Source: a virus. Taken from it: DNA of 37,086 bases. The notes under the pieces were generated by a model. That model was not told the DNA's origin, did no database searches, and worked only from the letters and a program-made list of their open reading frames with translations. A program made the translations under genes and the position numbers. Location: positions 1 to 37,086 of IMG/VR virus record IMGVR_UViG_3300042543_000852; one strand, written 5' to 3'. Shown one piece after another: positions 6,825 to 13,334 of the stretch; the first letter of the stretch is position 1, and each line of letters opens with the position of its first letter.

Positions 6825-8436
6825 GGTGGCCTCCATTGGCTTTGGTTTCTGTAGCAGGCACATCCGCCGCATCGAGCTTGGCGACGACGACCTGACGCAT
6901 CATGCCGCTGGCCATGTGATAGAGCAGATGGCAGTGGAACGCCCATTCGCCGATTTCATCCGCTGTCACCAGCACAGAGTATGACCCACCTGGTGGCACA
7001 ATCACCGTATGCTTGTTGGGTAGCTTTGCCGCAGGCTGGCCGTTCTCCAACTGCACAAACATGCCATGCAGGTGCATCGGGTGCGCCATCATGGTTTCGT
7101 TGGTGAAGTTGAGGCGTACACGCTCGCCATATTTCAGGCGGATGGGTTCGGCCTCCGAGAATTTCTTTTCGTTAATCGTCCAGATGTAGCGTTCCATATT
7201 ACCGCCCAAACGCACGTCGATGGTGCGCTGCGGCTGGCGTTGGTCTTTCTGCACACCCGCGTAGCGCAAGTCAGCGTATGAAAGTGCTTTCTGGCCTTCA
7301 GGCATTCCCGTTTTCGCCCAGCCGCTAATCATATCGGCGGGTGTCATTTCCATATCGGGGTCGTCCTTCATCATCATCTCCATGTTCATATCGGCCATAG
7401 AGAGCAATGCGCGGGGACGGGCTGGCGGGATTTCTCCCTTCATGCCTTCGCGAGTGGCAAGCGTGCCAATGGCGAAGCCCGTGCGGTCAATCGGCTCGGC
7501 AGCGATGGTGTAGGCTTTATCGTCCTTCGGCGTGACAATCACATCGTAGGTTTCCGCAGGCGCGAAACGGAATTCATCCACTGTAACAGGCTCGATGCCC
7601 TGACCATCAGCTTGCACCACGCTCATCTTTAACCCAGGAATCCGCACATCGAAGAATGACATGGCCGAGGCATTGATAAAGCGCAGACGCACTTTCTCAC
7701 CTGGCTTGAAAAGCCCCGTCCAGTTTTGTTTTGGCGATTTGCCATTGGTGAGGAACGTGTAGCCTGTGACATCAGCCAGATCGGTACGCATCATCCGCAT
7801 ATCGCCCCAGTCTTTGGCATCTTTGAACGCCTTGTCCCACCCACGCTCCTTTATATCCGCGAAGAAATCACCAACCGTGAGCCGCGCATTGGCGTAATAA
7901 TCCGACGACTTTTTGAGATTCGCCATGATGTCGCTGGAATGTTCTTCGGAGAAATCGGAAAGCACCACGACATAATCGCGATCCGCCGCAATCGGGTCTT
8001 TGCCTTTAGGCGAAGTGATAATCGAGCCATATAACCCGTCCTGTTCCTGACCGCTGGTATGCGAGTGATACCAGTAAGTGCCAGTTTGCCTTACGGGGAA
8101 ACGGTAGGTGAAGGTCGTCCCTGGCTCTATCGCCTTATAGCCTCCAAACCCTGTTACACCGTCCATTGCGTCGGGCAGTAGCAGGCCGTGCCAATGGATA
8201 GAGGTTGGTTCATCCATTTTATTGGTGACGTGGATCACCGCTTCATCGCCTTCGGTGAAGCGAAGCGTGGGGGCTGGGATGCTCCCATTCACGGTGATTT
8301 TCTCGATTGGTTTGCCAGTAATGTTTACAGGCAACCGCTCAATCGTAAGCGTGTATTCTGATGTTTTGGCGTGTGCAGGAGTGGCTAGAAACCCTACCAT
8401 CAGCAACGCCATCATCAGGGGATGATGTGTTCGCAT
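6814..8436 (-). CDS. copA: Multicopper oxidase CopA (copper resistance)
   Basis: 540 residues from the ATG at 8436 (AAGGA seven bases upstream). Periplasmic oxidase that converts Cu(I) to the less toxic Cu(II). All copper-site motifs are present: HWHG (H81, H83), HSH (H124, H126), HPMHLHG (H452, H455, H457) and HCHLLYHMASGM (H501, C502, H503, H507, M512). A Met-rich insert (MADMNMEMMMKDDPDMEM) near residues 340-360 is typical of CopA/PcoA. The signal peptide (MRTHHPLMMALLMVGFLATPAHA) has no twin arginine, unlike the usual Tat-exported CopA, and the protein is shorter than PcoA. It overlaps copB by 11 bases. Confidence 0.95.
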   Translation of the reverse strand: MRTHHPLMMALLMVGFLATPAHAKTSEYTLTIERLPVNITGKPIEKITVNGSIPAPTLRFTEGDEAVIHVTNKMDEPTSIHWHGLLLPDAMDGVTGFGGYKAIEPGTTFTYRFPVRQTGTYWYHSHTSGQEQDGLYGSIITSPKGKDPIAADRDYVVVLSDFSEEHSSDIMANLKKSSDYYANARLTVGDFFADIKERGWDKAFKDAKDWGDMRMMRTDLADVTGYTFLTNGKSPKQNWTGLFKPGEKVRLRFINASAMSFFDVRIPGLKMSVVQADGQGIEPVTVDEFRFAPAETYDVIVTPKDDKAYTIAAEPIDRTGFAIGTLATREGMKGEIPPARPRALLSMADMNMEMMMKDDPDMEMTPADMISGWAKTGMPEGQKALSYADLRYAGVQKDQRQPQRTIDVRLGGNMERYIWTINEKKFSEAEPIRLKYGERVRLNFTNETMMAHPMHLHGMFVQLENGQPAAKLPNKHTVIVPPGGSYSVLVTADEIGEWAFHCHLLYHMASGMMRQVVVAKLDAADVPATETKANGGHHAQ

Positions 8437-8467
8437 AACTAATCCTTGATTTGCATTGAAAATAGTC

Positions 8468-8490
8468 GCCACGCGCGAAAGCGCTTGGGC
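8468..8490 (-). promoter_or_regulatory. Intercistronic hairpin between copL-like gene and copA
   Basis: On the minus strand GCGC-TTTC-GCGC forms a tight stem-loop, extended by GCC/GGC across a small internal loop. An ACTATTTTC stretch follows about 5 bases later. It lies in the 73-base gap before copA and could be a weak attenuator or an mRNA-stability element setting the CopL-to-CopA ratio. Function inferred. Confidence 0.45.
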
Positions 8491-8509
8491 GTCATACAGA
8501 CAATAGGAC

Positions 8510-8893
8510 TCAAGCTTTGGGAGGGCGTTTTAAGCGATTGGAAAGCGCGGATTCCACCACATCATTGGTGAAGCCGAAGCTGCTTTTGCTGGCAGTTAAA
8601 CGAAAGAGTGATTCACTGCCGTTGCCAAAAATCTTTGACAGGCCGCTATGACAGGTGCTTCCGATGCACTTGCACATACCTTTATCACAGCATTTTCCAG
8701 ATTCTTTATCGTTCTGTGCTGTTTTATCGGATTGCTCGGCCTTAGCCTGTTTGTGGCAATCACCATGTTCTGAGGATGCTTCGGCTTTCTCTACCTTCGC
8801 AGAATCATGAGGCATCATTGCATGAGACGCGGTTGGAAAGCTCGTTGCCATAACGAGTGCCAGAACCATAAACATGCTGATGAAGATTCTCAT
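8510..8893 (-). CDS. copL: CopL-like cysteine/histidine-rich periplasmic protein
   Basis: 127 residues from the ATG at 8893, where a clear signal peptide begins (MRIFISMFMVLALVMATSFP, ending TASHA). The mature protein has a charged region with HGDCHK, a cysteine cluster KCCDKGMCKCIG then TCHSG, and a conserved-looking end SNRLKRPPKA. Its order before copA-copB, its size and its metal-ligand cluster match the copLAB arrangement known from Xanthomonas, where copL is needed for copper-induced copAB expression. The ORF runs upstream to 8986, but that part has no signal peptide. No SD is visible, and the promoter -10 ends seven bases before the ATG, so the message may be leaderless. Family call is moderate. 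Confidence 0.65.
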   Translation of the reverse strand: MRIFISMFMVLALVMATSFPTASHAMMPHDSAKVEKAEASSEHGDCHKQAKAEQSDKTAQNDKESGKCCDKGMCKCIGSTCHSGLSKIFGNGSESLFRLTASKSSFGFTNDVVESALSNRLKRPPKA

Positions 8894-8899
8894 GAGGAT

Positions 8900-8928
8900 A
8901 GCATACACGCTGTTAAGTTTTAATTCAA
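8900..8928 (-). promoter_or_regulatory. Probable promoter of the copper operon
   Basis: On the minus strand: -35 TTGAAT (8923-8928), 17-base spacer, -10 TATGCT (8900-8905). The predicted transcript start is at or next to the ATG of the copL-like gene (8893), consistent with a leaderless mRNA and with the lack of a ribosome-binding site. I saw no clear CueR or CopR/CusR box. Confidence 0.55.
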
Positions 8929-8970
8929 TGTGTAGATGAGGGTAATAAATTAATCCTGCGAACCTTGTCG

Positions 8971-9000
8971 TTGACAGTAGGTGCACCTAGATGCTATACA
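8971..9000 (+). promoter_or_regulatory. Strong rightward promoter with palindromic operator in the spacer
   Basis: -35 TTGACA (8971-8976, consensus), 18-base spacer, -10 TATACA (8995-9000). The spacer holds the perfect 12-base palindrome TAGGTGCACCTA (8978-8989). A dimeric regulator bound there would block or remodel the promoter. It reads into the structured RNA at 9034-9183 and then the ParB-methyltransferase gene. The regulator is unknown. Confidence 0.7.
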
Positions 9001-9033
9001 TTTTTACATCATCCAAGAATTGTTTCTACACAA

Positions 9034-9056
9034 CCTGCTCACCGAGCGGGTTTTTT
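9034..9056 (+). terminator. First terminator of the leader RNA, with an alternative pairing
   Basis: CCTGCTC (9034-9040), loop ACC, GAGCGGG (9044-9050), then six T (9051-9056): a standard intrinsic terminator about 30 bases after the expected transcript start. Its core CCGAGCGG (9042-9049) is also an exact complement of CCGCTCGG at 9072-9079, so the terminator can be exchanged for an antiterminator-type stem. Confidence 0.75.
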
Positions 9057-9077
9057 ATTGTTCACTCCCTGCCGCTC

Positions 9078-9183
9078 GGCGCGGCTTTCCGCCCATCTCC
9101 CGCTATCCCACGTCGCATCGGCAAGCCACGGGTCCTCCCCGTGCATAGAACGTATGCGGGGGGCAAAGCCGCGCCACTTTTTT
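9078..9183 (+). ncRNA. Candidate structured RNA ending in an intrinsic terminator
   Basis: A 20-base right arm (9156-9175) pairs completely with three left segments: 9078-9088 (11 bp), 9091-9094 (4 bp) and 9099-9103 (5 bp), leaving only left-side bulges CC and ATCT. Inside are a hairpin CACGGG/CCCGTG with loop TCCTC (9127-9143) and a CATA/TATG hairpin (9144-9156). ACTTTTTT (9176-9183) follows the main stem. The TCCTC loop is complementary to a Shine-Dalgarno core. It could be a free small RNA of about 175 bases counted from the promoter, or an attenuating leader of the methyltransferase gene 60 bases downstream. Phages are known to use C4/CI-type antisense RNAs, but I cannot assign this to a named family. 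Confidence 0.6.
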
Positions 9184-9242
9184 AGCGATAGGCATAAAAT
9201 CCGGGTTCGCAGTTCGCGCCTCGGTTCGCACCTGAGAACACC

Positions 9243-10478
9243 ATGACCGATCTTACCATCCACACCATCGCTACCGAGCGATTGATTCCGTATGCCCGCA
9301 ATGCGCGCACCCATTCGGAAGAACAGATCGCACAGATCATGGCCTCCATCGCGGAGTTTGGATTCATTAATCCGATCCTCGTCGATAAGGAGCATGGCAT
9401 CATCGCTGGGCATGGCAGGTTGATCGCCGCCCAACGGCTTGGCATGAAAGATGTTCCGGTGATCGCCATTTCGCATTTGAGCGAAACGCAAAAACGTGCG
9501 CTGGTCATTGCCGATAACCGCATCGCCATGAATGCGGGATGGGATGAAGATATGCTGCGACTGGAACTGACCGAGCTGCAGGAAGAAAATTACAACCTCG
9601 ACATCATGGGCTTCAGCGAAGACGAGCTGGATAAGCTGCTCGCGCCCATGACGGAGGAAGGCAACACCGAAGACGACGCCGTGCCGGAGGTGGAGGCAAC
9701 CGCCATAAGCAAGCCCGGAGATATGTGGCTGCTCGGTTCGCATCGTTTGCTTTGCGGTGATTCCACCAAGCTCGATGCGGTGGAGCGTGTGCTGGGCGGC
9801 AGCCTCGCCGACATGGTATTTACCGACCCGCCCTACAATGTGAATTACGGCGCTACCGCAAAAGACAAAATGCGCGGCAATAAACGCACCATCAAAAACG
9901 ATAATCTCGGTGCGGAGTTTGAAGAATTCCTGCTGGAGGCATGCACCAATTTCGTCGCCGTGTGCAAGGGCGCAATTTACATCTGCATGTCGTCATCGGA
10001 ACTGGACACACTGCAAAGCGCCTTCCGCAAGGCAGGTGGGCATTGGTCAACTTTTATCATCTGGGCGAAGAATACATTCACGATGGGTCGTGCGGATTAC
10101 CAGCGGCAGTACGAACCGATCCTCTATGGCTGGAAGGAAGGCACCGCCCATTTCTGGTGCGGCGCACGCAACCAGGGCGATGTGTGGTTTTTTAATAAAC
10201 CCGTTTCGAACGACCTCCACCCGACCATGAAGCCAGTGGAGCTGGTGCAGCGTGCAGTGGAAAACTCCAGCAAGAGCCGCGACATCGTGCTTGACCCGTT
10301 CGGTGGCTCCGGCTCGACACTTATCGCCTGCGAAAAAACAGGCCGCAGTGCTTGTCTTATCGAACTCGACCCGAAATATTGCGACGTCATCATCCGCCGC
10401 TGGCAGGAATTTACCGGCAAGGAAGCAACGCTGGAGGAAACAGGTCAGTCGTTTGCGACGCTGGTGGAGGAACGATAG
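9243..10478 (+). CDS. ParB-domain fused DNA methyltransferase (N4/N6 type)
   Basis: 411 residues. N-terminal ParB/sulfiredoxin-like domain, about residues 5-95, with NPILVDKEHGIIAGHGRLIAA. C-terminal amino-methyltransferase domain, about 155-400, with the catalytic DPPYNVNYG (D195-Y198) placed before the AdoMet-binding loop DPFGGSGST (near residue 350), i.e. a beta-class order. It should methylate adenine N6 or cytosine N4 in a short DNA site. No restriction enzyme is nearby, so it is an orphan methylase, probably protecting phage DNA or altering gene expression. The start is ATG at 9243; only a weak GAGA lies upstream. It converges on a leftward gene across a perfect inverted repeat. Confidence 0.92.
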   Translation: MTDLTIHTIATERLIPYARNARTHSEEQIAQIMASIAEFGFINPILVDKEHGIIAGHGRLIAAQRLGMKDVPVIAISHLSETQKRALVIADNRIAMNAGWDEDMLRLELTELQEENYNLDIMGFSEDELDKLLAPMTEEGNTEDDAVPEVEATAISKPGDMWLLGSHRLLCGDSTKLDAVERVLGGSLADMVFTDPPYNVNYGATAKDKMRGNKRTIKNDNLGAEFEEFLLEACTNFVAVCKGAIYICMSSSELDTLQSAFRKAGGHWSTFIIWAKNTFTMGRADYQRQYEPILYGWKEGTAHFWCGARNQGDVWFFNKPVSNDLHPTMKPVELVQRAVENSSKSRDIVLDPFGGSGSTLIACEKTGRSACLIELDPKYCDVIIRRWQEFTGKEATLEETGQSFATLVEER

Positions 10479-10512
10479 ATTGCCCAGCACAAACCGGCTG
10501 GGCAATCTATCG
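10473..10512. terminator. Perfect 16-bp inverted repeat between convergent genes
   Basis: CGATAGATTGCCCAGC (10473-10488), 8-base loop, exact complement (10497-10512). It includes the methyltransferase stop codon on the left and directly abuts the stop codon of the leftward small gene on the right. No U tract follows on either strand, so it may act as a bidirectional terminator or as an mRNA 3'-end stabiliser. Confidence 0.75.
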
Positions 10513-10647
10513 TCAGGCAAGATGGTCAATTGCATCCATGATTTTCTGCAGGGCGCGGGATTGCTTTTCACTATAGTTGCAATCACCATCCATTGCTTTG
10601 TCACGAAGGCGTTCGAGCTGCTCGCGCAATTCGTTATCGGTTAGCAT
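10513..10647 (-). CDS. Small hypothetical protein (44 residues)
   Basis: The start at 10647 is chosen because AAAGGAGG lies about five bases upstream; the longer reading frame has no such site. The product is charged and helical (LTDNELREQLERLRDKAMDGDC, then SRALQKIMDAIDHLA), probably two helices. Second gene of the leftward operon after the DUF3489 gene, 10 bases downstream of it. No recognised family. Confidence 0.65.
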   Translation of the reverse strand: MLTDNELREQLERLRDKAMDGDCNYSEKQSRALQKIMDAIDHLA

Positions 10648-10657
10648 ACATCCTCCT

Positions 10658-11137
10658 TTACGCGATTTTGTATGTGCGTTCGCCATCGCGGTTCTTGCCG
10701 GACTCAATGGTAAGGCCGAGCTTCTTTTTCAGCACACCCGCCATCGCGCCATGCACCGAATGTTTCTGCCAGCCCGTGGCAGCGACCAGTTGATGCAGTG
10801 TTGCGCCTTCTTCACGCTTCAGCAGGTCAATCATAATCTGCTGCTTGGATTGTCTGGGCGCATTAGCTTCAGGTTTCTTGGTTGCGGCAGCATCAGGTGC
10901 TTCGCCTGCGGCTTTGCCAATGGCGGCGTAGCCCATGTCGCTGACCAGGGTGAGTTTGCCGCCATCCTCGTCATGGCGAATTTCAAGCAAGCCGCGCTTG
11001 AGCATGCCCTTGATGATATTTTCACGGATGGGCGGCCCAAGCCGTTTGAGAGCTTCAAGCTCGCGTACATCGTTATATTTTTTCTGCGTTGCCTCTTCGA
11101 TGATGGCGCGTTGGTTGTCGGTAAGTTGGATAATCAT
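10658..11137 (-). CDS. DUF3489-family protein
   Basis: 159 residues. The C-terminal 65 residues match DUF3489: KQQIMIDLLKREEGATLHQLVAATGW, then QKHSVHGAMAGVLKKKLGL and ERTYKIA, a winged-helix-like fold. The N-terminal part (about 5-75) looks like a second winged helix (LTDNQRAIIEEA, IIKGMLKRGLLE). A linker rich in Ala, Lys and Pro joins them. DUF3489 proteins are common in alphaproteobacterial prophages and plasmids and are probably DNA-binding, but have no proven function. AAGGAG lies six bases before the ATG. It is first in a two-gene leftward operon and is driven from the promoter block at 11164-11244. Confidence 0.85.
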   Translation of the reverse strand: MIIQLTDNQRAIIEEATQKKYNDVRELEALKRLGPPIRENIIKGMLKRGLLEIRHDEDGGKLTLVSDMGYAAIGKAAGEAPDAAATKKPEANAPRQSKQQIMIDLLKREEGATLHQLVAATGWQKHSVHGAMAGVLKKKLGLTIESGKNRDGERTYKIA

Positions 11138-11163
11138 ACATGCTCCTTTGCGTTCGGGTTAAT

Positions 11164-11244
11164 GTCCATGCGGACAAGTGCATGAATGCTTCGAATGCGA
11201 AGGATAGCAACGCTTATAAGCACTTAATCGCATTATAAATCAAT
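11164..11244 (-). promoter_or_regulatory. Promoter/leader block A, duplicated upstream of 13844
   Basis: Contains CATGAATGCTTCGAA (11181-11195) and TCGCATTATAAATCAAT (11228-11244), plus GTCC/GGAC arms at 11164-11175. The same elements recur without gaps at 13870-13950. On the minus strand TATAAT (11232-11237) is a possible -10. The block starts 26 bases before the DUF3489 gene, and the conserved 15-mer lies 44 bases before its ATG. Confidence 0.6.
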
Positions 11245-11283
11245 GCGCTAACCAACTAATTCCGTTGACTTCGTATATGCCCT

Positions 11284-12534
11284 ATGGATGCCAAACCCAT
11301 TCGCTATCTGTCGGTATGTTCCGGCATTGAGGCAGCAACAGTGGCGTGGCATCCGCTCGGATTTGAGGCGGCAGGATTTTCCGAAATTGAACCCTTCGCC
11401 CGCGCGGTGCTTTCGCATCATTATCCTGATGTGCCTCTCTTCGGTGATTTCACGACACTCACGGAAAATGACTATGGAGCAATTGACCTTCTGGTCGGAG
11501 GCACACCTTGCCAGTCCTTCAGTATCGCCGGACTTCGCAAAGGATTTGCTGACGACAGAGGCAACCTCGCACTCGGATTTATTCACCTTGCTCAAAGCGC
11601 AAAGCCACGATGGGTGGTTTGGGAAAATGTCCCCGGTGTGCTGTCGATTGACAGAGGACGGACATTTGGCACCTTCCTCGGCGCGTTGGCGGAATGCGGG
11701 TATGGGTTCGCCTACCGCATTCTTGACGCTCAGTATTTCGGAGTGCCACAGCGGCGCAGGCGTGTGTTCGTTATCGGATATCTTGGAGACTGGCGACCTG
11801 CCGCAGCGGTATTATTTGAGCGCGAAAGCCTGCAGCGGGATATTACGCCGCGCCGAGAAACGCGGGAAGAAGTTGCCGGAACATTTAAAAGTCGCGCTTC
11901 AAGCGGTGGCTGGGGAGCCGATGTCGATCTCGCCAGCAGCGGCTACATGCGCCCCGTCGCAGGAGCACTCGGTGCCAGAACCTGCTTAAGCCGTGGTGCG
12001 CAGGATGCGGATTGCGGCCATTTAATCGCCCGCACATTGATGTCGCGCTATAATAAGCATGACCCGGAGCTTGAAACCTACGTCCCGCAAGCCAGAGCTT
12101 ACAACGTTACCTGCTGCGATGCCAATGGCAGACGCAAAGACCGCCCGAACGGCGGCATGTATGTAAACGAAACCGAGCAATCTAAAACCGTCACCGCTGG
12201 TGGCGACCGTTCCACCTACATCGCCTTCGAGCCTGGAAGCATCGCACGAAACGCAGGGCCGACCGATTTGCAGGAAACCTGCTCAACGCTACGTGCGGAG
12301 ATGGGAGATAATCAACCTGCTGTGTTGGCGGATATGGCGGTGCGGCGGTTAACGCCGCGTGAGTGTGAACGGCTGCAGGGATTTCCCGATGATTATACGT
12401 TGATTCCCTATCGTGGAAAATCCGCAGCCGATGGGCCGCGCTACAAGGCGTTGGGCAACAGCATGCACACCGGCACGATGCGCTGGCTGGGTGAGCGAAT
12501 TAAAAAAGTGAATGCGATGATATGCGCCCCCTAA
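11284..12534 (+). CDS. DNA (cytosine-5) methyltransferase
   Basis: 416 residues with the ordered motifs of C5 methylases: motif I VCSGIEAATVAW (about 11-22), motif IV GGTPCQSFSIAG with catalytic C76, motif VI ENVPG, motif VIII QRRRR, motif IX RRLTPRECERLQGFP and motif X ALGNSM. The target-recognition region lies between about residues 190 and 355. No cognate restriction enzyme is nearby, so it is an orphan phage methylase. The ATG at 11284 has no clear SD. Its stop codon overlaps the stop codon of the leftward 67-residue gene (shared CTAA at 12531-12534). Confidence 0.93.
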   Translation: MDAKPIRYLSVCSGIEAATVAWHPLGFEAAGFSEIEPFARAVLSHHYPDVPLFGDFTTLTENDYGAIDLLVGGTPCQSFSIAGLRKGFADDRGNLALGFIHLAQSAKPRWVVWENVPGVLSIDRGRTFGTFLGALAECGYGFAYRILDAQYFGVPQRRRRVFVIGYLGDWRPAAAVLFERESLQRDITPRRETREEVAGTFKSRASSGGWGADVDLASSGYMRPVAGALGARTCLSRGAQDADCGHLIARTLMSRYNKHDPELETYVPQARAYNVTCCDANGRRKDRPNGGMYVNETEQSKTVTAGGDRSTYIAFEPGSIARNAGPTDLQETCSTLRAEMGDNQPAVLADMAVRRLTPRECERLQGFPDDYTLIPYRGKSAADGPRYKALGNSMHTGTMRWLGERIKKVNAMICAP

Positions 12535-12734
12535 TCGATATCGAACCACTCCATGCAGGTATTCAGCAGGTGATTGTAATCGCCTGATTTTGCCACCTGC
12601 ATGAAAGCGTCGATTTCGGATTTTGGAAGCCCCGCATTATTTGCAGCGCGTTGGCAGAGACCAAGAATCATAAAGGCATTGCCATCCTGACCGACCAACT
12701 GCACATGCACGTTGGGATATTTGGGTGTTGTCAT
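12531..12734 (-). CDS. Small hypothetical protein (67 residues)
   Basis: Last gene of a four-gene leftward operon. The start is well supported by AAGGAG six bases before ATG. The sequence (KYPNVHVQLVGQDGNAFMILG, then a helical part with LPKSEIDAFMQVAKSGDYNHLL and CMEWFDID) resembles small conserved phage/plasmid proteins of unknown role. It ends by overlapping the stop codon of the C5 methylase, tail to tail, with no terminator between. Confidence 0.75.
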   Translation of the reverse strand: MTTPKYPNVHVQLVGQDGNAFMILGLCQRAANNAGLPKSEIDAFMQVAKSGDYNHLLNTCMEWFDID

Positions 12735-12744
12735 ACAATGCTCC

Positions 12745-12999
12745 TTATGCGTTGAGTTCAGCGAGTGAGATGGTAAATGCGTTACTTCTGTTTTGCAGCG
12801 TGACGATGCCGTTATCGATACTGGTCTTCCACCGGAAGCCTTGCTCGCAGGTGAAATCCTCGCTGCGGTTAATCGCCGCCAAATGCTCTGGGTGGATGAT
12901 GCAGGTATAGGCGTTGCCCATGCGCAAGGTGCGCAATTCGCCCCAGCTGTAGCTTTGTTTGTGGTAGGTTTGCCGATTGTTATGCGTAAAAGATGTCAT
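12745..12999 (-). CDS. Small hypothetical protein (84 residues)
   Basis: The start at 12999 is chosen from an AAAGGA site about eight bases upstream; the ORF extends to 13152 but has no site there and would overlap its neighbour. The protein is mixed polar (MTSFTHNNRQTYHKQSYSW, then GNAYTCIIHPEHLAAIN and FRWKTSIDNGIVTLQNRS). No recognised domain. Third gene of the leftward operon, 13 bases after the 106-residue gene and 10 bases before the 67-residue gene. Confidence 0.6.
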   Translation of the reverse strand: MTSFTHNNRQTYHKQSYSWGELRTLRMGNAYTCIIHPEHLAAINRSEDFTCEQGFRWKTSIDNGIVTLQNRSNAFTISLAELNA

Positions 13000-13012
13000 G
13001 GTTTGATTCCTT

Positions 13013-13333
13013 TCAGTTGTTGGTTTCGTTGAGGCTGGTGCCGATATAGCGTGCGTAGCTGTAGCCTTCGGGATTGGCGTAAAGCGTTTCGCGCTCCGGC
13101 GCGGTGATTGCCACCACTTGGCGGATGCTGTTACGGTCGCCACCCCGACCATCGAGCCAAGGCCAGTCCTTGTAAATCAGGCGCGTAAAGGTGTCGTACT
13201 CCTCGGTGGTGAGCGTGACTGTTTCGGCGATTTCGCATTTTGCGACCTCGCAGCCGTGGCTGTTAATCTCGGCTTGCATTTCCTGCAGGCTGCTTGGCTT
13301 GCGGGCAAATCGGACGGTTACAAAGTTGCTCAT
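13013..13333 (-). CDS. Hypothetical protein (106 residues)
   Basis: The start at 13333 follows AAGGAG by six bases; the longer frame overlaps the upstream gene and is rejected. The product (MSNFVTVRFARKPSSLQEM, then CEIAETVTLTTEEYDTF and WPWLDGRGGD) has an alpha/beta look and an ending with PEGYSYARYIGTS. I recognise no family. Second gene of the operon headed by the DUF6900-like gene. Function unknown. Confidence 0.65.
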   Translation of the reverse strand: MSNFVTVRFARKPSSLQEMQAEINSHGCEVAKCEIAETVTLTTEEYDTFTRLIYKDWPWLDGRGGDRNSIRQVVAITAPERETLYANPEGYSYARYIGTSLNETNN

Positions 13334-13334
13334 G

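Larger units (their letters stand above)
5067..8893 (-). other. Copper-resistance cassette (five-gene leftward operon)
   Basis: Gene order in transcription: copL-like (8893-8510), copA (8436-6814), copB (6824-6090), cupredoxin-CusF fusion (6064-5399), cysteine-rich lipoprotein (5375-5067). Gaps are 73, -11, 25 and 23 bases, so it is one operon. It runs against the surrounding phage genes, is closed on the left by a perfect hairpin and faces a divergent phage promoter on the right. None of the five products has a phage function. By eye the genes for the two last products are more A+T-rich than the structural genes. This is the pattern of a prophage moron carrying host-benefit cargo. Confidence 0.9.

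Noticed and set aside
8894-8986. N-terminal extension of the copL-like protein
   Set aside because: It would hide the signal peptide and runs across the promoter; the ATG at 8893 gives a normal export signal.
5031-8990. Target-site direct repeats flanking the copper cassette
   Set aside because: Only a short AGTAGG is shared by both sides, which is expected by chance; no transposase or IS ends are present.
8894-9000. CueR or CopR/CusR copper box upstream of the copper operon
   Set aside because: I looked for ACCTTCC-type and TGACA-dyad boxes; only the palindrome TAGGTGCACCTA is clear, and it lies in the divergent phage promoter, so no copper regulator is claimed.
9204-9230. Direct repeat GGTTCGCA (9204-9211 and 9223-9230) before the methylase
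   Set aside because: Too short and too close to judge; may be chance in a GC-rich leader.
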